The notes under the pieces are model-generated. The model was given only the letters and a program-made list of their open reading frames with translations, did not search any database and was not told where the DNA came from. Made by a program: the position numbers and the translations under genes. From Dyadobacter sp. UC 10 (lineage in GTDB: Bacteria > Bacteroidota > Bacteroidia > Cytophagales > Spirosomataceae): a stretch of DNA of 64,000 bases. Positions 9,989-19,106 of this stretch are shown piece by piece. How positions within the stretch are numbered: the first letter of the stretch is position 1; the number at the start of each line of letters is the position of its first letter. The DNA lies in contig NZ_VSRN01000001.1 of NCBI RefSeq assembly GCF_008369915.1, positions 2,662,501-2,726,500 on the forward strand, written 5' to 3'.

Positions 9989-11908
9989 ATGATCGATTTA
10001 CACGCCGTTTTAAAGCGTTTTTGGGGGTATGACACGTTTCGCCCCTTTCAGGAAGAAGCGATAAGGACTATACTGAACGGAATTGATACCCTCGTTTTGC
10101 TTCCGACGGGCGGTGGAAAATCTGTTTGCTTTCAGGTACCGGTAATGGTGATGGAAGGTGTTTGTATCGTGGTAACGCCGCTGATCGCACTCATGAAAGA
10201 TCAGGTGGAACAACTGAAAAAGCGCGGGATTCCGGCAGCCGCTATTCATACCGGCATGGGTAAAAATGAGATAGATATTACCCTCGACAATTGCATTCAC
10301 GGTACGACCAAATTTCTCTACGTATCACCCGAGCGGCTGCGTACGGACATAATGAAGGTGCGCGTGGCGCAAATGAACGTATGCTTGCTGGCGATCGATG
10401 AGGCGCACTGTATTTCTGCCTGGGGTTACGATTTCCGGCCTTCATATCTGCTGATTTCCGAATTTAGAAAACTGATTCCGAGCGTGCCTTTGATCGCGCT
10501 GACCGCCACTGCCACCGAGGAAGTGCGGGCGGATATCCTCGATAAACTCGAAATGAAGAACTCGCGGGTCTTCAAGCAATCCTTTGCCCGCGCCAATCTT
10601 TCTTATTCCGCTTTTGCAGAAGAAAATAAGGAGGCCAAGATCCTGCAGGTATTGAAGAATGTAGGTGGATCGGCGATCATTTACGTTCGCACCAGAAAAA
10701 AAACCAAGGAAATAGCCGACTGGCTGAACAGAAAAGGCATTTCGGCGCATGCTTACCACGCAGGTCTGCCATTTAAGGAACGATCGGAGCGGCAGTCTGC
10801 CTGGATTCGTAACCAGGTGAGGACGGTAGTTGCTACGAATGCCTTTGGAATGGGAATCGACAAACCGGATGTGCGCGCGGTAATCCATTTCGATCTGCCC
10901 GATAACCTCGAAGCCTATTACCAGGAGGCCGGCCGGGCCGGGCGTGATGAGAAAAAGGCTTACGCAGTGGCACTGTTTAACCAGATAGAGCTGGAAGAAC
11001 TTTCGCAAAATGTGGAAAGGCGGTACCCGGCAGTGGAAGTACTGAGGAAGGTATACCAGTCGCTTGCCAACTACTACCAGGTACCTGTCGGTGGCGGTGA
11101 AATGGCGGGATATAGTTTTGATCTACAAGATTTTACGAGTGTATTCGGGCTGATTGCCAATGAAACGCATTATGCATTGAAACTGCTCGAAGAGGAAGGA
11201 TTCATTCAATTGAGTGAGAATTTTAATGACCCTTCAAAAATTCATTTCCTGGTAGATAACCGTCAATTGTACGACTTCCAGATACGTTACCGGGAAATGG
11301 ATTCGTTTATCAAATTGATTTTACGGCTTTACGGTGGCGAGGTATTCACCGAGTATGTCCGGATATCTGAGATGGAGCTCGCGCAAATTTTTTACGCTCC
11401 CGAAGCAGAGATTATCAAAAAGCTGAAATTTCTTGCTGAGCGGGAAATTCTGGATTATCAGCCAAGAAAAGACAAGCCGCAACTTACATTTCTTACACCC
11501 AGATATGAAGCAGCATTGTTGCCTCTCAATATTTTTGAAATACAGAGAAAGAAAGAAAGAGACCTGAAAAAGGCAGCCGCAGTAGCCCGGTACGCCTCAC
11601 ATTCAAAGATTTGCAGGACACTTTTACTGCTCGAATATTTCAATGAGTTTGATGCCGAGGAATGCGGGATTTGTGATATATGCCTGAAAAAGAAAAAATA
11701 CGAGGTATCCAGTGATACAGATCTGGCCGGAAATATTATTCAATATCTTAAAAATGAAGGCGCATCGTCACCTGTTGCGCTGAGTCAGGTATTTGATCAC
11801 GCAGACGAAAACATACTATTGCAGACATTACGGGAGCTAATCGGACAGGAAATATTAGTTTACGATTCATCCGGAAAAATTGACATTACTAACAAATCTC
11901 AACATTGA
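9989..11908 (+). CDS. recQ: ATP-dependent DNA helicase RecQ
   Basis: 3'-5' superfamily 2 helicase in recombination and fork repair. Visible are Walker A in LLPTGGGKS (37-45), the DEAH box (137-140), the motif III-like TATAT segment, motif VI QEAGRAGRD and the RecQ zinc-binding cysteines C-x16-C-x2-C-x2-C (CRTLL to CDIC). A winged-helix RQC region follows. The end is short, and I do not recognise an HRDC domain, unlike E. coli RecQ. The frame could start at 9923, but the canonical N-terminus MIDLHAVLKRFWGYDTFRP begins at 9989. The stop overlaps the TTG start of the next gene, so recQ is probably the first gene of a three-gene run. Confidence 0.95.
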   Translation: MIDLHAVLKRFWGYDTFRPFQEEAIRTILNGIDTLVLLPTGGGKSVCFQVPVMVMEGVCIVVTPLIALMKDQVEQLKKRGIPAAAIHTGMGKNEIDITLDNCIHGTTKFLYVSPERLRTDIMKVRVAQMNVCLLAIDEAHCISAWGYDFRPSYLLISEFRKLIPSVPLIALTATATEEVRADILDKLEMKNSRVFKQSFARANLSYSAFAEENKEAKILQVLKNVGGSAIIYVRTRKKTKEIADWLNRKGISAHAYHAGLPFKERSERQSAWIRNQVRTVVATNAFGMGIDKPDVRAVIHFDLPDNLEAYYQEAGRAGRDEKKAYAVALFNQIELEELSQNVERRYPAVEVLRKVYQSLANYYQVPVGGGEMAGYSFDLQDFTSVFGLIANETHYALKLLEEEGFIQLSENFNDPSKIHFLVDNRQLYDFQIRYREMDSFIKLILRLYGGEVFTEYVRISEMELAQIFYAPEAEIIKKLKFLAEREILDYQPRKDKPQLTFLTPRYEAALLPLNIFEIQRKKERDLKKAAAVARYASHSKICRTLLLLEYFNEFDAEECGICDICLKKKKYEVSSDTDLAGNIIQYLKNEGASSPVALSQVFDHADENILLQTLRELIGQEILVYDSSGKIDITNKSQH

Positions 11909-13335
11909 AAAAACCAGCACTTTACTCAGCACTATTATCCGTTTTTATTGCAACAGGCAGCATTGCCCAGCAAATTCCGGGCCTCGACAGAAGTAACTAT
12001 GGCGGTTTATACCGCGCAACCTACAATCCGTCGGTATTGGGCGGGCCCAAGCATAAATGGCAGATTAACATCGGGACGATCGGAGGAAGTATTAATTACA
12101 GGTATTTCAGATTTTTGGGTGAAAATTCCTTATTGTACCCGCTTCTCGCACCGCATTCTACCAAAGAATTATATGGTCGTTCACGGACAATGGGCTCACT
12201 GGCATATAAAGATCCGATTTACCTGGCCAGTGAAATCCGCTGGCCGTCGGCGATGATATCGTTGGGCAAATACCAGGGGCTTGCATTATCATTCCGCACA
12301 AGAGGTTACGCAATGGCGAACCATTTCCCGGAGGCGATCCGCAACCTCTACTTTCACAGGCTCGATACGGGAAGTACACCGGCGGTAACCAATGAATCAT
12401 GGGGCGATTTTAGTCTCGTTCAGCAAAGTTTTTCAGACGTAAGCGTTTCCTACGGTGTGCAGCTGCTTGACCTGGAATCACATAAAGTGCGGCTGGGCGG
12501 TACGGTCAAGCGTGTGTTTGGTGCGCGTGTTGGCTATTTGATTGGCTCTGTCGAAAACTTTTCAATTCAGCCGCTGGCTACGAATCCGGATGTGAGTGAG
12601 TTGACTGTCAATAATTTCGGATATGAAACCGGTTTTAGTACTCCCAATCGCAGCATGTCTTTGGGAAGCTTGTTCAATTCGGATAAATACGGTTCCGGCT
12701 GGGGATATGATCTTGGTTTTACTTACGAGCTCGGGTCTTACTGGGGAAAGTCAAAAGAAGTGTTTGACGAAAGCCCTGAATATTTGATCCGTTTGGGCGC
12801 GTCGCTCACAGATATTGGCTCGATCCGCTACCGGACAAATGATTCAAAAGTTTCAAAGGGTCGCCAGGAGCAGGCGGTAATTGGTCAGACAGAGCTGGAA
12901 ACGATCAGTGACAAAGGTACAGAAGGTTTTATGAGCCTGTTTCCTTCCGAGTTGGATACTACCTTCAACAGAAATGTCCGTTTACCGCAGGCTGTACATT
13001 TTGAGGCGGACATTCAGTTGGTAAAAGGCTTCTTTCTGAATCTTTCTCAAACAAAGCGATTCAAAGAACGCTCAGGTGAAATCCTGGATATTTATCAGCC
13101 GAACGTATTCACGATAACACCCCGTTTTGAAGATGAGGACTCTGATTTCGCTTTCCCTATTTCGTTTATTCAGGGAAATAACCGGCCTTCCATCGGCGCG
13201 GTCGGCCATTTTGGACCTATTTTTCTGGGGTTGAGCAGTGTGAACGGACTTTGGAAAAGGGGAGGGGCGAGAGGAAGTATGGTCTATCTGGGATTTAGCG
13301 CGTGGAAACTGAACAGGAAAAAAGATAAGGACTGA
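11905..13335 (+). CDS. DUF5723-like outer membrane beta-barrel protein
   Basis: 476 residues with a signal peptide (cleavage near GSIAQQ). It is rich in alternating, aromatic-containing strands and begins after the signal with LDRSNYGGLYRATYNPS, which resembles the DUF5723 family of Bacteroidota outer membrane proteins. It uses a TTG start codon (11905-11907) that overlaps the recQ TGA, so translation is probably coupled. The next gene follows after one base. Its role is unknown; pairing an outer membrane barrel with recQ is odd and may simply reflect a shared transcript. The DUF assignment is from memory of the family pattern. Confidence 0.72.
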   Translation: MKKPALYSALLSVFIATGSIAQQIPGLDRSNYGGLYRATYNPSVLGGPKHKWQINIGTIGGSINYRYFRFLGENSLLYPLLAPHSTKELYGRSRTMGSLAYKDPIYLASEIRWPSAMISLGKYQGLALSFRTRGYAMANHFPEAIRNLYFHRLDTGSTPAVTNESWGDFSLVQQSFSDVSVSYGVQLLDLESHKVRLGGTVKRVFGARVGYLIGSVENFSIQPLATNPDVSELTVNNFGYETGFSTPNRSMSLGSLFNSDKYGSGWGYDLGFTYELGSYWGKSKEVFDESPEYLIRLGASLTDIGSIRYRTNDSKVSKGRQEQAVIGQTELETISDKGTEGFMSLFPSELDTTFNRNVRLPQAVHFEADIQLVKGFFLNLSQTKRFKERSGEILDIYQPNVFTITPRFEDEDSDFAFPISFIQGNNRPSIGAVGHFGPIFLGLSSVNGLWKRGGARGSMVYLGFSAWKLNRKKDKD

Positions 13336-13336
13336 T

Positions 13337-15667
13337 ATGCATAAAACTTTTACAGCGCTTGTTTTGCAACTGCTGCTTTCTGCCACCTTGCTTGCGCAGC
13401 ATGAACACCATACCGCATCTGAGCATAAGCAAAGTTCGGTAGAGCCGCAGCCGCTCTTATCTCAGGCAATGCGACTCAGGGATGCACTGGCTTTTTCTGG
13501 AAATCCACTGGCTGCAAGCGATCTCGAAAAGTTAAAGGATCTGGAAAACAAGCAGTTATCTGCGGAAACTGTAAAAGGAATACAAGCAATATTTGATCCC
13601 TATTGTTTGAGTGTGGTTGACATTAATCCGGAAGGCCGGGTAAAGGTGGAGCGGGGCGCGGCAAAAGCGGAATTAATACAAGGCGGCTGGACAAGTTTTC
13701 TGGTTCGTGTGAATAATGAGGCCGGCATCACTGCAAAGCTGGAAGTGGAGAGTCCGAATGCAGCAAAGCCATTTCATTCTCCTTCTTTTGAGCACCGGGT
13801 CAAGAAAGAACATATGCTCACGCCAGGGCAGGTCGAAAACCGGTTCCTGGAAGTTCAGATGTATACCAACCGACCATTACAGGCAAATTTGACTGGCCTT
13901 AAATTAGAATATGCGGTTGTTCAGCTGTATTCAAAAGATGCAGGAAAGCGGGAGGCTGAAATCGCTTACCATACCGGGCAGGGCTCCCAGGATATTGGAT
14001 TTCGTAATGCAACACATATCCTTTTCGACATAAAACCTGCGGTCACAGTTAACTTAAATATCCGTGACACAGATGGTAGTCCGGCGATGGCCTCCCTGAT
14101 TATTGCGGATTCAAAAGTGCTCTCTACTGGAAAATTTAAAAAATACTATCCACTTCCATCCCGCCGCGTGGCTGCATTCGACGAGTATCCTGACTTCTTT
14201 TTCCAGCCTCAGATTTACCGGAAAGATGGAGAGCACGTACAGCTTCCTGCCGGCACATACAAAATTACATTCAGTAGAGGCCCGGAATATATTCCTCAAA
14301 CCAAAGAAGTTACCATTCCGCAAGGCGAGTCTAAATTTGAGATTACCCTGGAATTGAAGCGCTGGATCCAGCTCAGCAAACTCGGCTGGTATAGCGCGGA
14401 TCATCATATTCATGCCGCGGGTTGTAGTCATTACGACAGCCCGACAGAGGGTGTCGACCCGAAAGATATGTTCAGGCAGGCGCTGGGTGAAGATCTCAAT
14501 ATGGCCGCGAACCTCGCCTGGGGACCCAGCTGGTACCATCAGAAAACTTTTTTTACCGGGAAGGATCACCCGCTTTCAGGTAAGGGAAATATCATGCGGA
14601 ATGACGTGGAGGTTTCTGGTTTCCCTTCGTCCCATGCCGGGCATATTGTTCTGTTGAGGATCAGGGAAGATGACTATCCCAATACCAAGGTAATCGAGGA
14701 CTGGCCAAGCTGGACAGCACCGGTTTTGTCGTGGGCGAAAGGGCAGGGCGGCGTAGTAGGTTATGCGCATTCAGGCTGGGGATTGGAACCTGTACAGCCG
14801 GTTAATAAAATACCTAATTACATTTTGCCCAAAATGGACGGGATAGGCGCAAATGAATACATTGTGACTGTAACCCAAAATCTCGTCGACTTCTATAGTG
14901 CTGGAGATACGCCAGCCCCCTGGGAGCTCAATATGTATTATCACACGCTCAACTGCGGTTTCAGGCCCAGGCTGAGTGGCGAAACAGACTTTCCCTGCAT
15001 TACCGACGCGCGGGTAGGGCAGGCGAGGAGTTACTTCAAGACGGATAAGGCAATGAATTATGACGATTATGCAGAAGCTCTTAAAAATGGCCGGAGCTAC
15101 GTTTCCGATGGGAAATCGCATATGATTGATTTCGCGGTAAATGGAAAGCTGGCAGGAGTTGGGAATAGTGAAGTGACGCTGAAAAAAGGAGAAGAAATCG
15201 CCATAACTGCACAGATAGCGGCTTATTTGCCCGTGCATCAGGATAGTATAGGAGAAGTCATCGCAAAAACACCTCTTGAAGTCAGGCCGTTTTGGGATAT
15301 TGAAAGGGCTCGCATTCAGAAATCGAGGAACGTTCGCGTAGAGCTGATCGTCAACGGAGTGGTTGTGGATACTACGGAAGTGGCGGCAGACGGAGAAATC
15401 AGGAATGTAAAATTTGCACACAAGCTTGAAAAATCAGCCTGGGTAGCATTGCGTATCTTTCCAAGCTCACATTCCAATCCTGTCTTTGTAGAAGTGGACG
15501 ATAAGCCGATTGCAGAGAAAAAAAGTGCGGAATGGTGCCTGGCGGCGCTGGAACAATGCTGGAAAATGAAGGAACCTAATATTCGAAAAGAGGAAAGGGA
15601 GCCCGCGAAAGAAGTTTATGATAAGGCGAGGAAAATCTATAAGAATCTGATAGAAACTGGAAACTAG
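13337..15667 (+). CDS. CehA/McbA-like PHP-domain metallohydrolase, secreted
   Basis: 776 residues with a signal peptide (LLLSATLLAQ), a histidine-rich start of the mature part (HEHHTASEH), and an N-terminal half made of beta-sandwich-like segments. A PHP hydrolase domain opens at GWYSADHHIHAAG (about 351-363). Later conserved parts are YAHSGWG and GRSYVSDGKSHMIDFAVNG. CehA/McbA proteins are metal-dependent hydrolases; the founders cleave carbamate esters, but most relatives have unknown substrates. Export and the large N-terminal module suggest a polymeric or extracellular substrate, which is inference. It is third in the recQ run, one base after the previous stop. Confidence 0.8.
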   Translation: MHKTFTALVLQLLLSATLLAQHEHHTASEHKQSSVEPQPLLSQAMRLRDALAFSGNPLAASDLEKLKDLENKQLSAETVKGIQAIFDPYCLSVVDINPEGRVKVERGAAKAELIQGGWTSFLVRVNNEAGITAKLEVESPNAAKPFHSPSFEHRVKKEHMLTPGQVENRFLEVQMYTNRPLQANLTGLKLEYAVVQLYSKDAGKREAEIAYHTGQGSQDIGFRNATHILFDIKPAVTVNLNIRDTDGSPAMASLIIADSKVLSTGKFKKYYPLPSRRVAAFDEYPDFFFQPQIYRKDGEHVQLPAGTYKITFSRGPEYIPQTKEVTIPQGESKFEITLELKRWIQLSKLGWYSADHHIHAAGCSHYDSPTEGVDPKDMFRQALGEDLNMAANLAWGPSWYHQKTFFTGKDHPLSGKGNIMRNDVEVSGFPSSHAGHIVLLRIREDDYPNTKVIEDWPSWTAPVLSWAKGQGGVVGYAHSGWGLEPVQPVNKIPNYILPKMDGIGANEYIVTVTQNLVDFYSAGDTPAPWELNMYYHTLNCGFRPRLSGETDFPCITDARVGQARSYFKTDKAMNYDDYAEALKNGRSYVSDGKSHMIDFAVNGKLAGVGNSEVTLKKGEEIAITAQIAAYLPVHQDSIGEVIAKTPLEVRPFWDIERARIQKSRNVRVELIVNGVVVDTTEVAADGEIRNVKFAHKLEKSAWVALRIFPSSHSNPVFVEVDDKPIAEKKSAEWCLAALEQCWKMKEPNIRKEEREPAKEVYDKARKIYKNLIETGN

Positions 15668-15675
15668 CAAAAGCC

Positions 15676-15990
15676 CTAGGTCTTAGCGCGTTTCTTTTTG
15701 AACAGACTTCCTATCCTGCCAAACATTCGTTTTTCAAATTCCCAAAAGAACGAAAATTTACCCCAGATCCACCCCCAGATCAATAAAATCACCTGGTATA
15801 AAGGCAGGATAATAAGGATATTGACAGTCCAGCGAAGCCAGGAAGGCGAATCTTCAGTCAACCCTATTAATGCAAATAATCCCCTTTTGACGTATAGCAC
15901 TGAAAAGCCGGTACAGGCAAAAACCAGCAGGATGATCAATACATCCCAGCCGTTTTTGACATTCCAGCGTTGTTTCAGTTTTTCAATCAT
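15676..15990 (-). CDS. Small membrane protein, DUF6787-like
   Basis: 104 residues with two hydrophobic segments (LIILLVFACTGFSVLYV and NILIILPLYQVILLIWGWIW) and a basic tail. The WEFEKRMFGRIG stretch after the second segment resembles small Bacteroidota membrane proteins classed as DUF6787. No function is known. It starts 3 nt after the stop of the upstream RluA-type gene and ends 8 nt from the convergent PHP gene, so it looks like the last gene of the panB operon. Confidence 0.7.
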   Translation of the reverse strand: MIEKLKQRWNVKNGWDVLIILLVFACTGFSVLYVKRGLFALIGLTEDSPSWLRWTVNILIILPLYQVILLIWGWIWGKFSFFWEFEKRMFGRIGSLFKKKRAKT

Positions 15991-15993
15991 CGG

Positions 15994-16725
15994 TTATTCA
16001 TGTAGAAAGTCCAGGTGGTCGGGCTTGATTTCTTCTTTATCCAAAGACAAAAATTCTTCCCAAAAAGGGTCGCTCGGCACGCCCGCCCGGCATATTAAGG
16101 GCTCTTTTTTCACCGGATGCTCAAAATAAAGCCGTCGCGCGTGCAGATTGATATTCCCGTCAGGATTTGCTTTTGGGTAACCATATTTCAAATCTCCCCG
16201 GATCGGGCAGTTCATAGAAGCCAGTTGCACGCGAATCTGGTGCGGCCTGCCTGTAACAGGCATTACTTCCAGCAAATGAAATTTATTGACTTCTCCAAGC
16301 CAGCGGTATGACAGTTCTGCGCGTTGGGTGTTTGGTGCCTCGTAGTCGTAAGCAGTAGTCACATTGCGGGATTCATCTTTTGAAAGCCAATGCACGAGCT
16401 TACCTTTTTTTTCAGCGGGCCTGTTTTTTACAATAGCCCAATAGGTTTTTTGCACATCCCGCTTACGAAATATCTCGTTCATCCGTTCCAATGCCTTGGA
16501 GGTCCGGGCGAATACGACAAGCCCGCTGACAGGCCTGTCAAGACGGTGGACTGTACCGAGAAAAACGGCCCCCGGTTTTTGATAGGTATCCTTGATATAC
16601 TCCTTTCCCATGTCCAAAAGGCATTTATCACCGGTAGCGTCGCCTTGTACCAGGACACCGGGTTCTTTGTTGATGATGAGGAGATGATTGTCCTCATATA
16701 CCACATGAAGAGATTTTTTAGCCAT
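15994..16725 (-). CDS. RluA-family RNA pseudouridine synthase
   Basis: Isomerises uridine to pseudouridine in rRNA or tRNA. The catalytic motif HRLDRPVSGLVVFART carries the nucleophilic aspartate, and GRPHQIRVQLA is the second conserved block. There is no S4 domain in front, which separates it from RluC/RluD. At 243 residues it has the length of the single-domain RluA class. It lies between panB and the small membrane protein gene in one direction, with gaps of 27 and 3 nt. The target nucleotide cannot be inferred. A second RluA-type gene lies at 32181-32903. Confidence 0.92.
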   Translation of the reverse strand: MAKKSLHVVYEDNHLLIINKEPGVLVQGDATGDKCLLDMGKEYIKDTYQKPGAVFLGTVHRLDRPVSGLVVFARTSKALERMNEIFRKRDVQKTYWAIVKNRPAEKKGKLVHWLSKDESRNVTTAYDYEAPNTQRAELSYRWLGEVNKFHLLEVMPVTGRPHQIRVQLASMNCPIRGDLKYGYPKANPDGNINLHARRLYFEHPVKKEPLICRAGVPSDPFWEEFLSLDKEEIKPDHLDFLHE

Positions 16726-16752
16726 TTGAATAGTTCTTTACTTTTTAAAAGG

Positions 16753-17571
16753 TTAATAAGATTCCTGATCGTTAGGGAACGATTTACCTTTTACGTCTTT
16801 GATATAATTTGAAATCGCGTCGGTCATGACACCGTTCAGATCGGCGTAGCGGCGCAGAAACCTGGGTTTAAATTCTTTGTTGATACCAAGCAGATCGTGC
16901 AGCACCAGTATCTGGCCGTCAGCATGAGGTCCTGCGCCGATTCCGACGGTTGGGATAGATATACTTTCCGATACTTTCTTTGTTAGCTTGGCCGGTATTT
17001 TTTCAAGAACCACTGAAAAACAACCTACATCTTCCAGCATTTTTGCATCTTCAATCAGCTTATCGGCCTCCGTTTCCTGCTTGGCGCGAACGGTATAGGT
17101 ACCAAATTTATAGATAGATTGCGGCGTTAGTCCCAAATGCCCCATAACAGGCACACCGGCACTTAGTATTCTGGTGATCGAATCTTTGATTTCCAGTCCG
17201 CCTTCCAGCTTGACTGCATGCGCGCCCGACTCTTTCATAATTCGTATTGCCGAATTCAAAGCTTCTCTCGAATTGCCCTGGTACGAACCGAAAGGCAGGT
17301 CGACCACGACCAGCGCTCTTTTTACTGCCCGTACAACCGAAGTAGCATGATAAATCATCTGATCAATGGTGATCGGAAGGGTAGTTTCATGGCCGGCCAT
17401 TACATTTGAAGCCGAGTCGCCCACAAGTATGAGCTCGACACCAGCGGCATCCACAATACCCGCCATAGAATAATCGTAGGCAGTCAGACAAGAAATCTTC
17501 TCGCCCCGGTTTTTCATTTCCTGGATAGTGTGGGTAGTAACGCGTTTAATATCAGGTGTATGGACGGACAT
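16753..17571 (-). CDS. panB: 3-methyl-2-oxobutanoate hydroxymethyltransferase
   Basis: Ketopantoate hydroxymethyltransferase, which adds a one-carbon unit from methylene-tetrahydrofolate to 2-oxoisovalerate at the start of pantothenate and coenzyme A synthesis. At 272 residues it is full length. Visible are [18 protein letters not shown] at the N-terminus, the metal and substrate region [34 protein letters not shown] and [17 protein letters not shown]. No panC or panD is next to it. A cluster of TGAC boxes lies within 112 nt upstream and may regulate it. Confidence 0.96.
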   Translation of the reverse strand: MSVHTPDIKRVTTHTIQEMKNRGEKISCLTAYDYSMAGIVDAAGVELILVGDSASNVMAGHETTLPITIDQMIYHATSVVRAVKRALVVVDLPFGSYQGNSREALNSAIRIMKESGAHAVKLEGGLEIKDSITRILSAGVPVMGHLGLTPQSIYKFGTYTVRAKQETEADKLIEDAKMLEDVGCFSVVLEKIPAKLTKKVSESISIPTVGIGAGPHADGQILVLHDLLGINKEFKPRFLRRYADLNGVMTDAISNYIKDVKGKSFPNDQESY

Positions 17572-17588
17572 GGTGAAGTAATATTTTA

Positions 17589-17682
17589 GTCATTTGTAAT
17601 CAGAGTCATTTGTTGTTCAGATATCACGTAAAAGTCAACAAATGACAACCCTTGACTAAAAATGACAACAATTGACTTTTTG
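17589..17682. repeat. GTCA/TGAC repeat cluster with inverted repeat
   Basis: GTCATTTGT occurs at 17589 and 17605, 16 nt apart. GTCATTTGTTG (17605-17615) is repeated inverted as CAACAAATGAC (17636-17646). From there TGAC recurs at 17643, 17653, 17663 and 17673, exactly 10 nt apart. The cluster fills the gap between the envC-like stop and the panB start, so it could bind a regulator on one face of the helix. No known operator is matched. Confidence 0.6.
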
Positions 17683-17704
17683 TAATAGTGCTACCGAACC
17701 AGCA

Positions 17705-19042
17705 TTAACGCCTGATGAGCCAGTTTTCAGGATTAAGACGGGAGGTGTTTTTCCAGATCTGGAACTGGAGTTCAGATGTACCATCGCTGTCCGTGGCCAC
17801 GCGGCCGATGTTTTCCCTCGCCTTCACTTTCTGTCCCGCGTGAACGGTTACTCCGTTCATTTTGGCATAAATCGTCATGTAGTTTCCATGCTGAATAGCC
17901 ACCACATTGCCCATTCCCGGCATTTCAGTTACGTCGAGTACCACACCATCGTAGACTGACCGAACGGGTTCACCCGCGGTGGTCTGAATATCGACGCCCA
18001 GGTTATCCACCATTACACCTTTCAAAACCGCATGAGGTCTTTGCCCGAAATGTCCTGATACGAAGCCTTTCACAGGCCAGGGTAGGCGGGATTGCGATGC
18101 GGTAAATGACGAGGCGAGTGTTGTTTCCTCTTCGCTCATACCACTCGAAATCACCGGCTCTTCCTCTTTGGGGGCTTCTACAATAGCAGCCTCTCCCTTT
18201 TTCTCGCGCTCGGCATTCTCGCGGGCAATACGTTCTCTTTCGGCTTTCCGGCGAGCTTCCCGCTCTTCGCGTTCGCGGCGCTCCCGTTCCAGACGTTCCC
18301 TTCTTTCCCGTTCTGCTATTCTTCGGATATTAGCTTCCAGGAGATCGGTAGCACGCTTGTTTTCAGCTATTTGCTTACGAAGTTCTGTTTCTTTCTGTGA
18401 AAGTTCCTGAATAACCTCGTTCTGTTTTACTTTGAGGCCTTCCAGCTTTGTATTTTCAGATACCCGGGTATCCAAAACAGTTTTTTGCTGATTCTTTTTG
18501 GCCGTGATACGCCTGCGTTCATCGGCCAGCTTTTCCTGTAATATCCCGATCTCCTTCGCCTGGCCTTGTCTTGCTTCTGTATATTGCTTTAGATACTTGT
18601 ACCTCAGTACAAACTGATTGAATGTGCCTGCTGAAAATAAAAATACCAATTGATTAAAATAGACATTCCTTTTAGAAGCCTCGTAGATCATATGCCCGTA
18701 TTCTTCTTTGAGCACATTTAAACTGCTGTCAAGCGACTGGCGCTTTTTTTCCAAAACCTTCAATTCGCCATTGAGCAGGTCAAGGTCATCAGAAAGCAGG
18801 TCAATTTGTTTTTTATAGGTGTTGATTTGCTGGTTAAGCGCCTTTAATTGTCCGAGGTTGACATTCTTCTGGGAAGAAGTTTGTTTCAAAATACCTTGGA
18901 TCTCCCGGATTTTGCTTTGGTTTTCACTTTTCTCTTTTTCAAGCTGTTCTCTGGTTTTCTGGGCGTACACACCGGATAACGAACAGAGAATGAACGTCAG
19001 CATTAAAAGTAAACGACGGCTACCGGGAAGACTAATGAGCAT
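17705..19042 (-). CDS. EnvC-like murein hydrolase activator (degenerate LytM/M23)
   Basis: 445-residue periplasmic protein: a signal peptide ending near SGVYAQ, a long coiled coil (about 30-270, with a strongly Arg/Glu-rich stretch near 240-280), and a C-terminal LytM domain (about 315-445). The zinc ligands of active M23 peptidases are not conserved. The usual HxGxD is replaced in VDNLGVDI, and the HxH block reads IYAKM. This matches EnvC-type activators, which do not cut peptidoglycan but switch on amidases at the division site. It sits downstream of the DUF4292 and TPR genes in one direction, and a TAAATTTG box (19083-19090) may add a separate promoter. Confidence 0.87.
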   Translation of the reverse strand: MLISLPGSRRLLLMLTFILCSLSGVYAQKTREQLEKEKSENQSKIREIQGILKQTSSQKNVNLGQLKALNQQINTYKKQIDLLSDDLDLLNGELKVLEKKRQSLDSSLNVLKEEYGHMIYEASKRNVYFNQLVFLFSAGTFNQFVLRYKYLKQYTEARQGQAKEIGILQEKLADERRRITAKKNQQKTVLDTRVSENTKLEGLKVKQNEVIQELSQKETELRKQIAENKRATDLLEANIRRIAERERRERLERERREREEREARRKAERERIARENAEREKKGEAAIVEAPKEEEPVISSGMSEEETTLASSFTASQSRLPWPVKGFVSGHFGQRPHAVLKGVMVDNLGVDIQTTAGEPVRSVYDGVVLDVTEMPGMGNVVAIQHGNYMTIYAKMNGVTVHAGQKVKARENIGRVATDSDGTSELQFQIWKNTSRLNPENWLIRR

Positions 19043-19082
19043 ATTTATTGATTCTTGCAGGCAAAATACAAGTCCTGGCTGG

Positions 19083-19090
19083 CAAATTTA
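19083..19090 (-). promoter_or_regulatory. Candidate -7 box of the envC-like gene
   Basis: The minus strand reads TAAATTTG, matching TAnnTTTG, about 41 nt before the start at 19042 and inside the gap after the DUF4292 gene. No good -33 box was found. Confidence 0.3.
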
Positions 19091-19106
19091 AGCAGACTTT
19101 CTGACT

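Noticed and set aside
10442-11008. Long open frame (188 codons) on the minus strand opposite recQ
   Set aside because: Composition is that of a shadow frame over a conserved helicase; it has no family resemblance and no start context.
14771-15421. 216-codon minus-strand frame opposite the PHP hydrolase
   Set aside because: Lies fully antisense to conserved PHP-protein sequence and resembles no protein family.
16753-17704. Riboswitch upstream of panB
   Set aside because: The leader shows TGAC boxes and an inverted repeat but no recognisable riboswitch core.
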